A DNA stretch of 26,244 nucleotides, from positions 1 to 26,244 of the forward strand of contig JBOICV010000142.1 in assembly GCA_050740255.1 (NCBI GenBank), written 5' to 3'. Under the pieces are notes generated by a model. It saw nothing but the letters and a program-made list of their open reading frames with translations, was not told the origin of the DNA and made no database searches. The stretch is from JBOICV01 sp050740255. GTDB taxonomy: Bacteria > Pseudomonadota > Gammaproteobacteria > Nevskiales > JBOICV01. Positions 14,597-23,800 of this stretch are shown piece by piece (position 1 is the stretch's first letter; each line of letters starts with the position of its first letter). The position numbers were made by a program, and so were the translations under genes.

Positions 14597-16975
14597 ATGC
14601 GTTGGCGCTTAATGCGGGGGCTGGGCCTCGCTGTGATTGTAGGGCTGGCCGCTTGTGGCGGAAATAGCGGCAACTCCGGATCAGCCGTTGGCGCGGGTGA
14701 TCTGGTGCTTGATAAGCGGCTCGCGCAGTGCATGATTGACAGTCCGCGGCGCAATGTCGGGCAGGGTCTGGACGCTCCTGGCCGCCTCGAAGTCGCGATG
14801 AATGCGGGTTCCCAGCCGGCGGGCCCTTGCCAGAACAACACCCGCTTTCGTTTCGGCTCCGGCCTTTACGACATCACCGGAGTTGCCGCCAACACCGGCG
14901 GCATGGGCTGGGAGTCGCCGACGCAGGTGCTGAGCGGCATCCATACGCGTCAATACGCGCGGGCGTTTGCGCTGGCCTCACCCTGCAATGGCAAGCGGGT
15001 CGTTTTCGTATCCACCGACACCGGCATGATCTTCGGTTCGGTCCGGCAGGGCGTGTTGGCCACGATCGCCGCGGACCCGATCCTTGGACAACTCTATAGC
15101 GCTGACAACATCATGCTGTCGGCAACCCATACGCATTCAGGTCCGGCCGGATATTCGCACCACGAAGCCTTCAACCTGCTCCACTTCGGTTTCGATGCCA
15201 CTGCGCTTGCCGTCATCGTCAATGGCATCGTCGAAGCGATCAAGCTGGCGCACGCCAATCTTGATGCACACCCCGGAACCAGTTCGATCCGGCTCGCGGT
15301 AGGCGAGTTGCTCAATACCAATATCAACCGCTCGCTGCCGGCCTTCGAAATGAATACGGATGCCGAGCGTGGCGAGTTTCTGAATAGTCGCGGTGAACCG
15401 GTCGAAGTGGACAAGCGCTTCGTACAACTCAACCTCGTGCGCGAGAACGGTTCCGCTGCAGGCGTGATCAACTGGTTCGGTGTGCATCCCACCGTGATCG
15501 GGCCGACGCAGAAACTGGTCAGCAGCGACAACAAGGGTTATGCCTCGCTGCGTTTCGAACGTATCATGCGTACGCGTTACGACGCGCCGGCGGGCGTCGA
15601 TAACTTCGTCGCGGCCTTCGCCCAGACCGATGAAGGCGACTCCTCGCCGAATATCTTCATCGTCGAGCGACCGCACCCCGATCCCACGCGCGGTGGCGGC
15701 GTGGATGATTTCGACTCCAACGCCATTTCCGGCACCAAGCAACTGGCCAAATCGCTGGAACTGTTCAGCCATGGCGTGGCGCTGTCCGGACCGGTGGACT
15801 TCCGGTTCTTTCACGTGCGCATGGACCAGATCACGGTCGCCGATCCGGCGGTGCTTGCCAGTTTGCGTCATCCACCGGAGCTGGATGCGCCGGTCAAGCG
15901 TACTTGCCTGGCTACGCTCGGCGTGTCATTCGGCGCCGGCGCGGAAGATGGGCCGGGTTTCACCGACGAAGGCGTGGCCTGTGGCGACGCCCCGGATGTG
16001 GTCGCGGCCGCGGCAGCCGATTTCATGGCCGGTGCGGCGGGCCATATTCCGCCATATCTTGCGTCCACCGCCGTGCTGTGCAATGTCGACCAACTGCCGC
16101 TGCTGGATTTGTCCTGCCACGCTGAAAAGCCCATCCTGTTTGTCATCGGGCCGCCATTGAACGCTGAACCGAGCATCGTGCCCTTCCAGTTGTTCCGCAT
16201 CGGCAATCTGGCGGTGTTCGGGATTCCCTGGGAAGTCACCACGATGTCGGCGCGTCGCCTGCGGCAAAGCCTGCTCGAGGTGCTCGCGCCGGTCGGTATC
16301 GACACGATCATCGTTGCCGGCTTGATCAACGATTACAGCCACTATCTGACCACACGCGAGGAATACTCTTCGCAACAGTACGAGGGTGGCTCCACTATCT
16401 TCGGTCCATGGTCGCTCGCGGCGGTGCAACAGGAAGCAAGCAAACTGGCCACGAGCATGCGCGAGAACCAACCCGCGCCGGCCGGTCCCGCCTATGTCGA
16501 TGGCATGCCGGTGTTGCAGCGCCTGCCGTATGTGCCTGCCGACCTGCCGCTGCCCAGTGCTTACGGCGCGCTGGTGACCGACGTGCCGGCGACCACCGCG
16601 CCCGGCGACACCGTGCGTGCCGAGTTCCAGGCCGGCCATCCGCGCAACGATTTGAAGACCCAGTCCAGCTACGTGTATGTCGAACGCAAGGGCGCCGGTG
16701 ATTCGTGGGAAGTGGTGTTTACCGACAAGGATCCCGAGCTGCTATTCGTCTGGAAGCCACTGCTTCCATCGTTGCTGCCGCTGGACTTGCCTATAGTGAG
16801 CGGACTGTCTTCTACCGCCGAAGCGGTGTGGACGATCCCTAAGAACACGCCGCTCGGCACCTATCGCCTGCGTCACGAAGGCACAGCGCAGACCTTGCTG
16901 CTCCCAAAAGAAGAATATTCAGGGACGTCCAGCCCGTTTACCGTCGACGGATCGGTTGCAGAGTGCCCGGACTAG
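14597..16975 (+). CDS. Neutral/alkaline ceramidase, lipoprotein
   Basis: Zinc amidase family that splits ceramide into sphingosine and fatty acid, here as a membrane-anchored lipoprotein. A signal peptide ends in the lipobox GLAAC with C20 as the modified residue, followed by a Gly/Ser/Asn linker. Zinc ligands are in SATHTHSGPAGY (H178 and H180 region) and WFGVHPTVIG (H297). The nucleophile motif is EGDSSPN (S350), matching GDVSPN of known ceramidases. IPWEVTTMSARRLR and REEYSSQQYEGGSTIFGP supply the remaining Glu and Tyr positions. At 792 residues it is longer than the Pseudomonas enzyme (about 670). ATG at 14597 is chosen over 14582 because GGAGGT lies just before it and the signal peptide is more compact. 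Most ceramidases of pathogens are secreted; the lipobox suggests retention at the cell surface or periplasm. Confidence 0.93.
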   Translation: MRWRLMRGLGLAVIVGLAACGGNSGNSGSAVGAGDLVLDKRLAQCMIDSPRRNVGQGLDAPGRLEVAMNAGSQPAGPCQNNTRFRFGSGLYDITGVAANTGGMGWESPTQVLSGIHTRQYARAFALASPCNGKRVVFVSTDTGMIFGSVRQGVLATIAADPILGQLYSADNIMLSATHTHSGPAGYSHHEAFNLLHFGFDATALAVIVNGIVEAIKLAHANLDAHPGTSSIRLAVGELLNTNINRSLPAFEMNTDAERGEFLNSRGEPVEVDKRFVQLNLVRENGSAAGVINWFGVHPTVIGPTQKLVSSDNKGYASLRFERIMRTRYDAPAGVDNFVAAFAQTDEGDSSPNIFIVERPHPDPTRGGGVDDFDSNAISGTKQLAKSLELFSHGVALSGPVDFRFFHVRMDQITVADPAVLASLRHPPELDAPVKRTCLATLGVSFGAGAEDGPGFTDEGVACGDAPDVVAAAAADFMAGAAGHIPPYLASTAVLCNVDQLPLLDLSCHAEKPILFVIGPPLNAEPSIVPFQLFRIGNLAVFGIPWEVTTMSARRLRQSLLEVLAPVGIDTIIVAGLINDYSHYLTTREEYSSQQYEGGSTIFGPWSLAAVQQEASKLATSMRENQPAPAGPAYVDGMPVLQRLPYVPADLPLPSAYGALVTDVPATTAPGDTVRAEFQAGHPRNDLKTQSSYVYVERKGAGDSWEVVFTDKDPELLFVWKPLLPSLLPLDLPIVSGLSSTAEAVWTIPKNTPLGTYRLRHEGTAQTLLLPKEEYSGTSSPFTVDGSVAECPD

Positions 16976-17358
16976 GCTTTCAGCTGCGGTTTGTTGCCCG
17001 GATCGAAGCGTTTGAACAGCCAGGCCGAAACCATCATGCTGGCGGTAAGGAATAATAGCGCGCCGCCGGCAAACATGATGGACGCCGCCCGCTCGCGCTT
17101 GCGCTGGACCGGGCCGGTCACTTCGTTGCGGATGGCCTGCAGCCGCTTGGCCGTCCACTCGGCATCTTCCGTGTAGTCGGGACCGTAGGTTTGTTTCAGC
17201 TTTATCAGCTCCTGCAGATATCGGATTTCCACGATCTGCATGATCTCGGCTTCGCTCGGTTGCCTGAGCTGACGCCATTCATTGACGCCGTAGGCCAGTA
17301 TCACCAGACCCATGACGGAAAAAATGCGCTGTAGGCTGCCGGGACGGGCTGTAAGCAT
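16972..17358 (-). CDS. Small membrane protein of unknown function
   Basis: A 128-residue protein that I do not recognise. Two hydrophobic segments lie near residues 12-28 and 92-115. Between them is a charged, helix-forming stretch rich in Glu, Lys and Gln that could form a coiled coil. It is transcribed towards the ceramidase gene. The two stop codons share the palindrome CTAG at 16972-16975, giving a four-base overlap. The start codon has no clear ribosome site, so a downstream in-frame ATG at about residue 16 is possible. The coding call rests on the length of the open frame and the regular helix pattern; it lies in a region with no competing frame. Confidence 0.6.
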   Translation of the reverse strand: MLTARPGSLQRIFSVMGLVILAYGVNEWRQLRQPSEAEIMQIVEIRYLQELIKLKQTYGPDYTEDAEWTAKRLQAIRNEVTGPVQRKRERAASIMFAGGALLFLTASMMVSAWLFKRFDPGNKPQLKA

Positions 17359-17432
17359 CGGGTGAGGGAGGGCAAAGTGCGGCAGCAGAATAACATGGTC
17401 GTTTCAGCCGCCGCGCAAAGCTGCACCTGAAG

Positions 17433-17441
17433 TGATATAAA
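17433..17441 (+). promoter_or_regulatory. Extended -10 promoter candidate for Slam-like gene
   Basis: TGATATAAA at 17433-17441 matches an extended -10 (TGnTATAAT) in eight of nine positions. It would start transcription about 28 bases before the ATG at 17477. No convincing -35 is seen, which extended -10 promoters do not need. It sits in the divergent gap between the small membrane protein and the TPR/barrel gene. Confidence 0.4.
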
Positions 17442-17476
17442 AGGCTAAGGGGTAAATACAAAGCTTGGGGGGACCG

Positions 17477-18847
17477 ATGGGCCGGATCGGAGTTTGCGTT
17501 TGCGCGCTCTCAGTCGCGTTGTTTCTGGCGCCGCCGGCGCTCGCCGCGCAGCGTGACGACACCGCAAGAGCGGCCGCATCCACCCGGCAGATGGACGGTA
17601 CGCTTGCTCAGGCGCGCGCCTTGCTGGATCGCAAGCAGGCGCAGCAAGCCTACGACTTGCTGCGGCCGCATGAGGCGAACTGGTCCGGCAATCAGGATTT
17701 CAACTATCTGTACGGTGTAGCCGCGCTCGATAGCGGCCATCCCGCGGAAGCCGTGTTCAGCCTGCAGCGGGTGGTGGCAGCCGACCCGAGCTATCCGGCG
17801 GCGCGCATGGAGTTGGCGCGCGCCTATTACGAGACCGGCGACTACGCCGCTGCCCGCGAAGAATTTGCGCTGCTGGAGCGCAGCAATCCGCCGCCTTTCG
17901 CGCGGCGTGTGATCGGCAACTATCTGTCGGCGATCAACCGCCGCACGCTCGGCAGCCGGCCGGGCCTGAATTACTTCTTCGAGCTGGGTGGGGGTTACGA
18001 CACCAACGCCAACGGTTCCACCGAGGACGATCAATTCCTCGGCTTCACCCTGGACGAGCAGAACGTTGAACAAGGTTCTGCTTTTGCGCAGGTCAACTAC
18101 GGTCTACGGTTCAACTTCCCCTTGTCGGATCGCACCACCGGGCTGGTCGGTGGCGGTGGCTCACACCGCTGGAACTTCAGCGCCGATTTCGTCAATTCCG
18201 ACCGGACCCATGCTGAAGCGGGTCTGGTCTGGCGCGACGGGCCGGTCGAGTTATTTACCAACCTCGGCATTTACGCGACTTATCTCGATTCCAACTTCAT
18301 TGGCAGCGGCGATTTCAACCACAAGGGCGCTGCGCTGGACTTCGGCGCCAGCCGCGCGCTTAGCAACAGGGTACGCCTGGGTGGCGAGCTGCGTGCCGGT
18401 GCGGTGCGTTATGACGACAACCTGGAGATCCGCGACGTTGATCAGTTCATAGCAGTGGGCAATTTCGAGTATCAGGAAAACCTGGTATACCAGCCTCGCT
18501 TCGGCCTGGCGATTATTCTGGGCAAGGACGAGGAGCGTGCGAGCAATTCACCCTACGGCCGCGACCTGAACGGATTGCGCGCGACCTACTCCTGGATTTA
18601 CAACCCGCGCGTGCGTTGGTATTTGCAAGGCGGCTTTCTGCGCTCGGATTTTGAAGGCCCGTTTTTTGGCCGGAGCCGCACCGACGATCAATTTGTCGCC
18701 GGATTGTCCGCGCAGCTCAATAACTTCATTGATCCAAAATGGAGTTGGGGCCCGTATGCCCTATTCGTGTCCAACGACTCGGACATCAAGTTATTCGAAT
18801 ACGACCGTTTTGAACTTGGCGTGCTGTTCCGCTGGGCGTCGCGCTGA
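17477..18847 (+). CDS. TPR plus beta-barrel outer-membrane protein, Slam-like (DUF560 type)
   Basis: A 456-residue exported protein. The signal peptide runs to ALA at about residue 23. Residues 40-137 form TPR-like helical pairs (AQARALLDRKQAQQAYDLL, then YLYGVAALDSGHPAEAVFSL, then ARMELARAYYETGDYAAARE). From residue 163 to the end there are alternating aromatic/Gly strands typical of an outer-membrane barrel, beginning LNYFFELGGGYDTNANG and ending YDRFELGVLFRW. Periplasmic TPR followed by a barrel of this size is the layout of Slam (surface lipoprotein assembly modulator), the type XI secretion translocon. The next gene ends in a TbpB-like barrel, as Slam cargo does. The family call is by architecture, not by a search; a generic TPR porin is the alternative. 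ATG at 17477 is preferred to a TTG four codons earlier. GGGGGGA stands three bases upstream. Confidence 0.65.
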   Translation: MGRIGVCVCALSVALFLAPPALAAQRDDTARAAASTRQMDGTLAQARALLDRKQAQQAYDLLRPHEANWSGNQDFNYLYGVAALDSGHPAEAVFSLQRVVAADPSYPAARMELARAYYETGDYAAAREEFALLERSNPPPFARRVIGNYLSAINRRTLGSRPGLNYFFELGGGYDTNANGSTEDDQFLGFTLDEQNVEQGSAFAQVNYGLRFNFPLSDRTTGLVGGGGSHRWNFSADFVNSDRTHAEAGLVWRDGPVELFTNLGIYATYLDSNFIGSGDFNHKGAALDFGASRALSNRVRLGGELRAGAVRYDDNLEIRDVDQFIAVGNFEYQENLVYQPRFGLAIILGKDEERASNSPYGRDLNGLRATYSWIYNPRVRWYLQGGFLRSDFEGPFFGRSRTDDQFVAGLSAQLNNFIDPKWSWGPYALFVSNDSDIKLFEYDRFELGVLFRWASR

Positions 18848-18932
18848 CCCGGCCCATCCCCTGTTCGTGGGGTGGTAAAGCGCCCGGCACTGTGCTAAAC
18901 CAGTCATTCAGTGGTGGTGGGGGAGTGGGGCC

Positions 18933-20840
18933 ATGTGGCACATAGTAATGTTGCGCTGTATCAATAACATACAGCGTATACTTAACGTCCGTTATAGCTG
19001 CGCAGCGCTATTGTTGCTGTTCATGTCGCCCGCGGCACTGGCAGCCGCAGGCAAGGTAATCTTCGTCACCGGTCAGGCCTTCGTGTTGCGCGAGCAGCAA
19101 CTGCCGCTGGAGCGCGGATTTGAAGTGGAGCGGGGCGACACCGTCATCACATATCTGGATGGCCGCGTACAACTGTTGATGGCCGACGGCGATCGCATCG
19201 CGCTGCGTCCGAATAGCCGCTTCCGCATTGACGAATTTACTACCCCGGAGGCGGGTCAGGCTAGAGACGCCGTCAGCCTGCGCCGCCTCGGCAAGAGCTT
19301 TTACTCGTTGCTCAGAGGCGGCTTCCGCACGCTGACCAATTCCAAGGGCGAGCGCGACCTCAGCAGCTACCGCGTACGCACGCCGGTCGCCACCATCGGC
19401 ATCCGTGGTACCTATTACGTGGCCCGCTTCTGCAATAACGATTGCTATCGGGATGAGCCGCGCAAAACGAAACGCCGCGCGGGCTTGCAGGGACTGCCCA
19501 GCTTCGCCGCGCTCTGGTTCAACGATCTCGTGCCCAGCGATGCCGGCGCCCCCTTGTACCTGGCGCAGAGCGACAACGAATTCGCGCAGAACGGCGAACA
19601 ACTGCCGAATGGTCTGGATGTAGGCGTGGTCAACGGCGAGGTGCAAACCCACAATGACGGCGGCAGCACCACTCTGAATGCCGGCGAATTCACCAGCATC
19701 AAATCGTCTGAGCAGAAAGGCTCGGTCAGCACCACCGCGCCCGAGAGCCTGCAGCAAGATATGGAAGAGGCGACGCTCGACGGCGACTGGAAAGGGCTGG
19801 ACGGCGACGAGCAGGGGGACGACGAAGGTCATAGCGGCCGCCGCTCGCCGGGTGAGGGTGGCGATGGCGACGAGGAAGAGGCGGACTCTGCCGACGGCGA
19901 TTCAAGCCTTTCGAATGAAAGCGATTTGACCGACGAACCGGAGCAAGAGATTACCGCCGGTGGCACCGACCTGGACGATGGCACTGCCACGCCTCCGCCC
20001 CCACTGCCGGTCACTGGTGGTTCGGGCGGCAGCGGCGGCTCTGGTGGAACGGGTGGCATAGGTGGCATAGGTGGCATAGGTGGCACTGGCGGTGCGACGC
20101 AGCCGACGAGTTTCGTACATCCGACGCATCCCCCGTTTGCGACTCCGGCAAACGTTACGCCGGATGGTACTGGCATCAGTGGCTTTTCCTACACGGTAGG
20201 GCCGGATAACTTCTTGTACCACCGCGGCACTGCCTCGGACGTCAACACCGGCCAGGACAGCTCTGGTGATACGAGTTTGCGCTGGGGTCGCTGGTCGAAT
20301 GGCGTGATAGCTATAACCGGTCCCTCCGGTACAACGAATCCCGTTCTATCGGACGATCCGGATGGCGCCGGCGGCGCCAGCGGCACCGGCAGCCTGCACT
20401 GGATTTACGCCAACGACACGCCCATCCTGCCCGTCACCGGGAGCTACAATTACGTCTTGATCGGAAATACCAATCCGACCGACCAGAACGGCGATGTGGG
20501 TGTGCTCGGTTCGGCCAGTTTCAGCGCCAATTTCACCAATCAAACCGTGAACAGCACGCTGGGTTTGAGCGTGGGTGGGCAGAACTGGAGTGCGACCAAC
20601 GGCAACGGCAGCTTCAGCCCGACGCAGCCCGGCACATTCTCAGGGTCCTATGACAGCGTGAATTCCAGCGGCTGCACCAGCACATGTACCGCCGACGGTT
20701 CGTTCTCCGGCTTCTTCACCGGCGGCAACGGCAGTGGCCCGCCACCAGGCGCCGGCATGACCTATGAGCTGAACAACACCAACGGCGATCAGGTCAACGG
20801 CGCGGCAGCCTTCGGCGATCCAGCCCTACCATCGCAGTAA
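18933..20840 (+). CDS. Secreted FecR-domain protein with acidic linker and TbpB-like C-terminal barrel
   Basis: A 635-residue exported protein. The signal peptide has an unusually long N-region and a hydrophobic core near residues 22-37 without a lipobox, so it should be soluble after cleavage. Residues 41-255 form a FecR domain (GKVIFVTGQAF at the front, then VRTPVATIGIRGTYY at 148), with an inserted loop carrying FCNNDCY and about 65 further residues before GLDVGVVNGEV. Residues 270-355 are highly acidic and 353-388 are Pro/Gly repeats, both probably disordered. Residues 390-630 look like the barrel of Slam cargo such as TbpB: FSANFTNQTVNSTLGLSV, then GGQNWSATNGNGSF, TFSGSYD, GSFSGFFTGGNG and GAAAF. 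It lies 85 bp after the Slam-like gene and 27 bp before the big lipoprotein gene. FecR domains usually work in signalling or surface binding; its role here is unknown. Confidence 0.7.
   Translation: MWHIVMLRCINNIQRILNVRYSCAALLLLFMSPAALAAAGKVIFVTGQAFVLREQQLPLERGFEVERGDTVITYLDGRVQLLMADGDRIALRPNSRFRIDEFTTPEAGQARDAVSLRRLGKSFYSLLRGGFRTLTNSKGERDLSSYRVRTPVATIGIRGTYYVARFCNNDCYRDEPRKTKRRAGLQGLPSFAALWFNDLVPSDAGAPLYLAQSDNEFAQNGEQLPNGLDVGVVNGEVQTHNDGGSTTLNAGEFTSIKSSEQKGSVSTTAPESLQQDMEEATLDGDWKGLDGDEQGDDEGHSGRRSPGEGGDGDEEEADSADGDSSLSNESDLTDEPEQEITAGGTDLDDGTATPPPPLPVTGGSGGSGGSGGTGGIGGIGGIGGTGGATQPTSFVHPTHPPFATPANVTPDGTGISGFSYTVGPDNFLYHRGTASDVNTGQDSSGDTSLRWGRWSNGVIAITGPSGTTNPVLSDDPDGAGGASGTGSLHWIYANDTPILPVTGSYNYVLIGNTNPTDQNGDVGVLGSASFSANFTNQTVNSTLGLSVGGQNWSATNGNGSFSPTQPGTFSGSYDSVNSSGCTSTCTADGSFSGFFTGGNGSGPPPGAGMTYELNNTNGDQVNGAAAFGDPALPSQ
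20052..20087 (+). repeat. Tandem 9-bp repeat in Gly-rich hinge
   Basis: GGTGGCATA occurs three times in exact tandem (20052-20078), followed by a variant GGTGGCACT (20079-20087). The unit is a multiple of three, so gain or loss would change the length of the Gly-Gly-Ile hinge between the FecR part and the barrel without breaking the frame. Confidence 0.8.
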
Positions 20841-20867
20841 GCCCCCATAGGGGCAGGAGCAGCGATT

Positions 20868-23800
20868 GTGAAACCTGTGTGCCGTATCGGCATCGTCAGC
20901 GCTCTGGCGCTGGTGCTCACGGCCTGCGGCGCGGGGAGTGGCGGGGATAACGCATCGGATCCTGCGCCGCAAGATTCGCAAGCTGTGAGCGGCGGCGCGA
21001 CCAAAGGACCGGTGCGCGGCGCGGCGGTAAAAGTGTTTCCCTTGATCGGCGCGAATCTGGATACGCTCGGCGCGGAATTGACCGGCAGTGCGACGACTAC
21101 GGATAGCGGCGGCAACTTCCTCGTTACCGTGCCCCCTGGACCGCATTTCATCCTGACTTCCGGCGGCAATTACGTTGATGAGGCCGACCCTGCGGTCGTC
21201 AAGCGCACCATCGCGCTGCTCTCAAGTACCGCATTCGGCAGTCCGCTGCCGGCCGGGGCGACCACGGTCGCGCTCAACCTCGCAACGGCGTCGCTGGCCG
21301 GAAGCGCCACGGAGGACCATTTCGACAAGAAACTGATTTGTCCGAATCTCAGGTTTCCGGCCGTACATGAGGCCGCCCGCGCCAAAGCGCAGGTGGCCAT
21401 CGGTTTCGACATTGTCACAACCATCCCGCCCGATCCCATCGCGCCCACCGGTACGCCGGCTCAGCGCCAGTACGGCATGTTACTGGGCGGCTTGGCCCAA
21501 ACGGTAAACGAGGTCTCCGTCAAACTCGGGCGGCCACAGCCGGATGACTGCGTGTTGGATGCCGTGTTCAACGACCTGATCGACGGCGTGATTGACAGCA
21601 TGCAGGACGGAAGCCCGCTTGCCGTCGGCGTCCTGCCGAGCTGCACCGGCGGCGCGCCTATGCCGACCGGCCTGATGAGTTTGAACCAGCAGATCAGCCG
21701 CTTCCGCAACAATAACGCCGCGGCTTACAGCAGCACGCCGGCGCTGGTCGTGAACCAGAGTGCATTGACTGCTGATCTGAATATCGGGCCGGTGGCGAAT
21801 GCTTTAACTCAAACCTTCAATATCGTAACCGGCGCCGGCACCTCGGTTAATTTCATGACGGGCTGCGATCCGGAAGCTGACGCAGCGGCCGGCGTGATGG
21901 TGCTGATCCCGCCCACTCATTTCAGTAGCTTCACTACGGAATCAAACCATTTTGGCTACTTACATAACGGCGACAGCGCCACGGTGGACAGCTTTAGGTA
22001 CGTCCTGAAGGACGCGCTCGGCAATGCGAGCGAACCCATCACGGTCACTATCAATATTCTCCCGGCTGGCGCGGATGGCGATGGCGACGGCCTGACCAAT
22101 GGCCAGGAAATCGCTTTGGGCACTAACCCCAGCAATCCCGACTCAGACGGTGACGGTTTCACCGATTTCGAGGAAGTCAATCAGGACGGCAATCCGAACA
22201 ACTTCAATCCCGGCGCCGGCGATACCGACCCCAATGACGACCAGGATTTCCCGGGCTGCGTCGAGCCACCACCCAACCTCGTGGCGTGGTACCCGGGCGA
22301 CGGCAACGCCAACGACATTCAGGGTGGGCACGATGGGACGCTGCAGAACGGCGCGACGTTTGCCCCCGGCATGGTGGATCAAGCCTTCAATTTCGACGGC
22401 ATAAACGACTTCGCGCAGGTGCCGGACAGCCCCGATTGGACGTTTGGTTCGAACGATTTCACCATTGATCTCTGGGTGAATTTCGCGAGTTTCAGTTCCT
22501 CCAATGTGTATGCACTGGTTGCGAGCGACGATGGCAGCGGGTCTCAGAACAAATGGATTTTCTGGATCAGCGGCGGCGCTCTGCAGTTCCATATTAATAA
22601 CACGAGCGGCAACGCGGCGTTTCTCGCCAGTACCCCGTTTGCTCCTGCGCCGAACACCTGGCATCACTTGGCGGTGACTCGCAACGCAAGTACGAACACC
22701 TATACGATGTATATCAATGGCGTTGCCGGCACGCCGGAGATCAATGCCCAGACAGTGGTGGATGCAAGTGCGCCGCTGACTATTGGCCGGGCTGAAAACA
22801 CTTTCCATATGCACGGCCGCATTGACGAGGTTGAGATCTTCAACCGCGCGCTCGATCCGCAAGAAATCGCTGCGATCCTTAGCGCCGGCAGCGCAGGCAA
22901 GTGCAAGCCGCCATCGCCCGATAGCGACGGCGACGGCTTGTCCGACGCGCTGGAGGCCAGCCTGGGCACGAACCCGAATCTGCAGGACAGCGACGGAGAT
23001 GGGTTCGCGGACTACGACGAAGTCAACCGGGACGGCAATCCCAGCGGCTATCAGGCGGGAGTCGACACCGACCCGAACGATCCGGACAGCGACAACGACG
23101 ACGTCAACGATTTTCTCGAAATTAACGCCGGCAGCGATCCGCTGGTCGCGGAAAGCGGCAATGTGTTTTACCTGCGCCCATTAGGCGCCGGCAGCCAGGA
23201 TGGGTCGAATTGGGCGAACGCCGCCGCGAACATCACCTCGGCGAATAGCTGGCTTAACTCGCGGCCAAGCGCAGGGGTCTACTACGTGCTGCTCGCCGCC
23301 GATCCGGGCTATAACTACAGCGACACCACCTTGTCGCTCAACGATAACGTCTCGCCCGGCATAGGAGTGCCGGCGTTCAGCGTGGTCGTCGTGATTGGCG
23401 GCCTCAATCCCGCGGCGGCGCCCAGCCAGCAGGGTTTGTATCAAGCGCTAGGTTCGCTGCTCGACAGCGGCGGCGACTGCAGCGACGGTGCTGCGACGGG
23501 TCACGGCCAGCTTGTGTCCGTCGGACAGGAACAGCTGTCCAATCTTGGCCTGATCGGGCTCAAGCTGCTCAACGGGGAAGTGACCGGCCCTGGCAATAAC
23601 GGCGGCGGCATCCGGACGATTCCGGCGCCCAGCGGCTGCGGTTCGTCCTGTCCCGTGCTGGTGTTGTCCGACAGCAAGGTCGGCAACAGCTGCACGCAGC
23701 AGTTCGGCGGCGGCATTTACGCCGCTCAGAACTGGAACGTGGAGATCTACGACTCGGACATCAGCGGCAACCAGGCCAGCGCGGGTGGCGGCGTCTATGG

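Noticed and set aside
19055..19070. GGTAATCTTCGTCACC near the start of the FecR gene
   Set aside because: One mismatch in the second half-site, and it encodes the conserved FecR strand KVIFVTG. It is explained by coding sequence.
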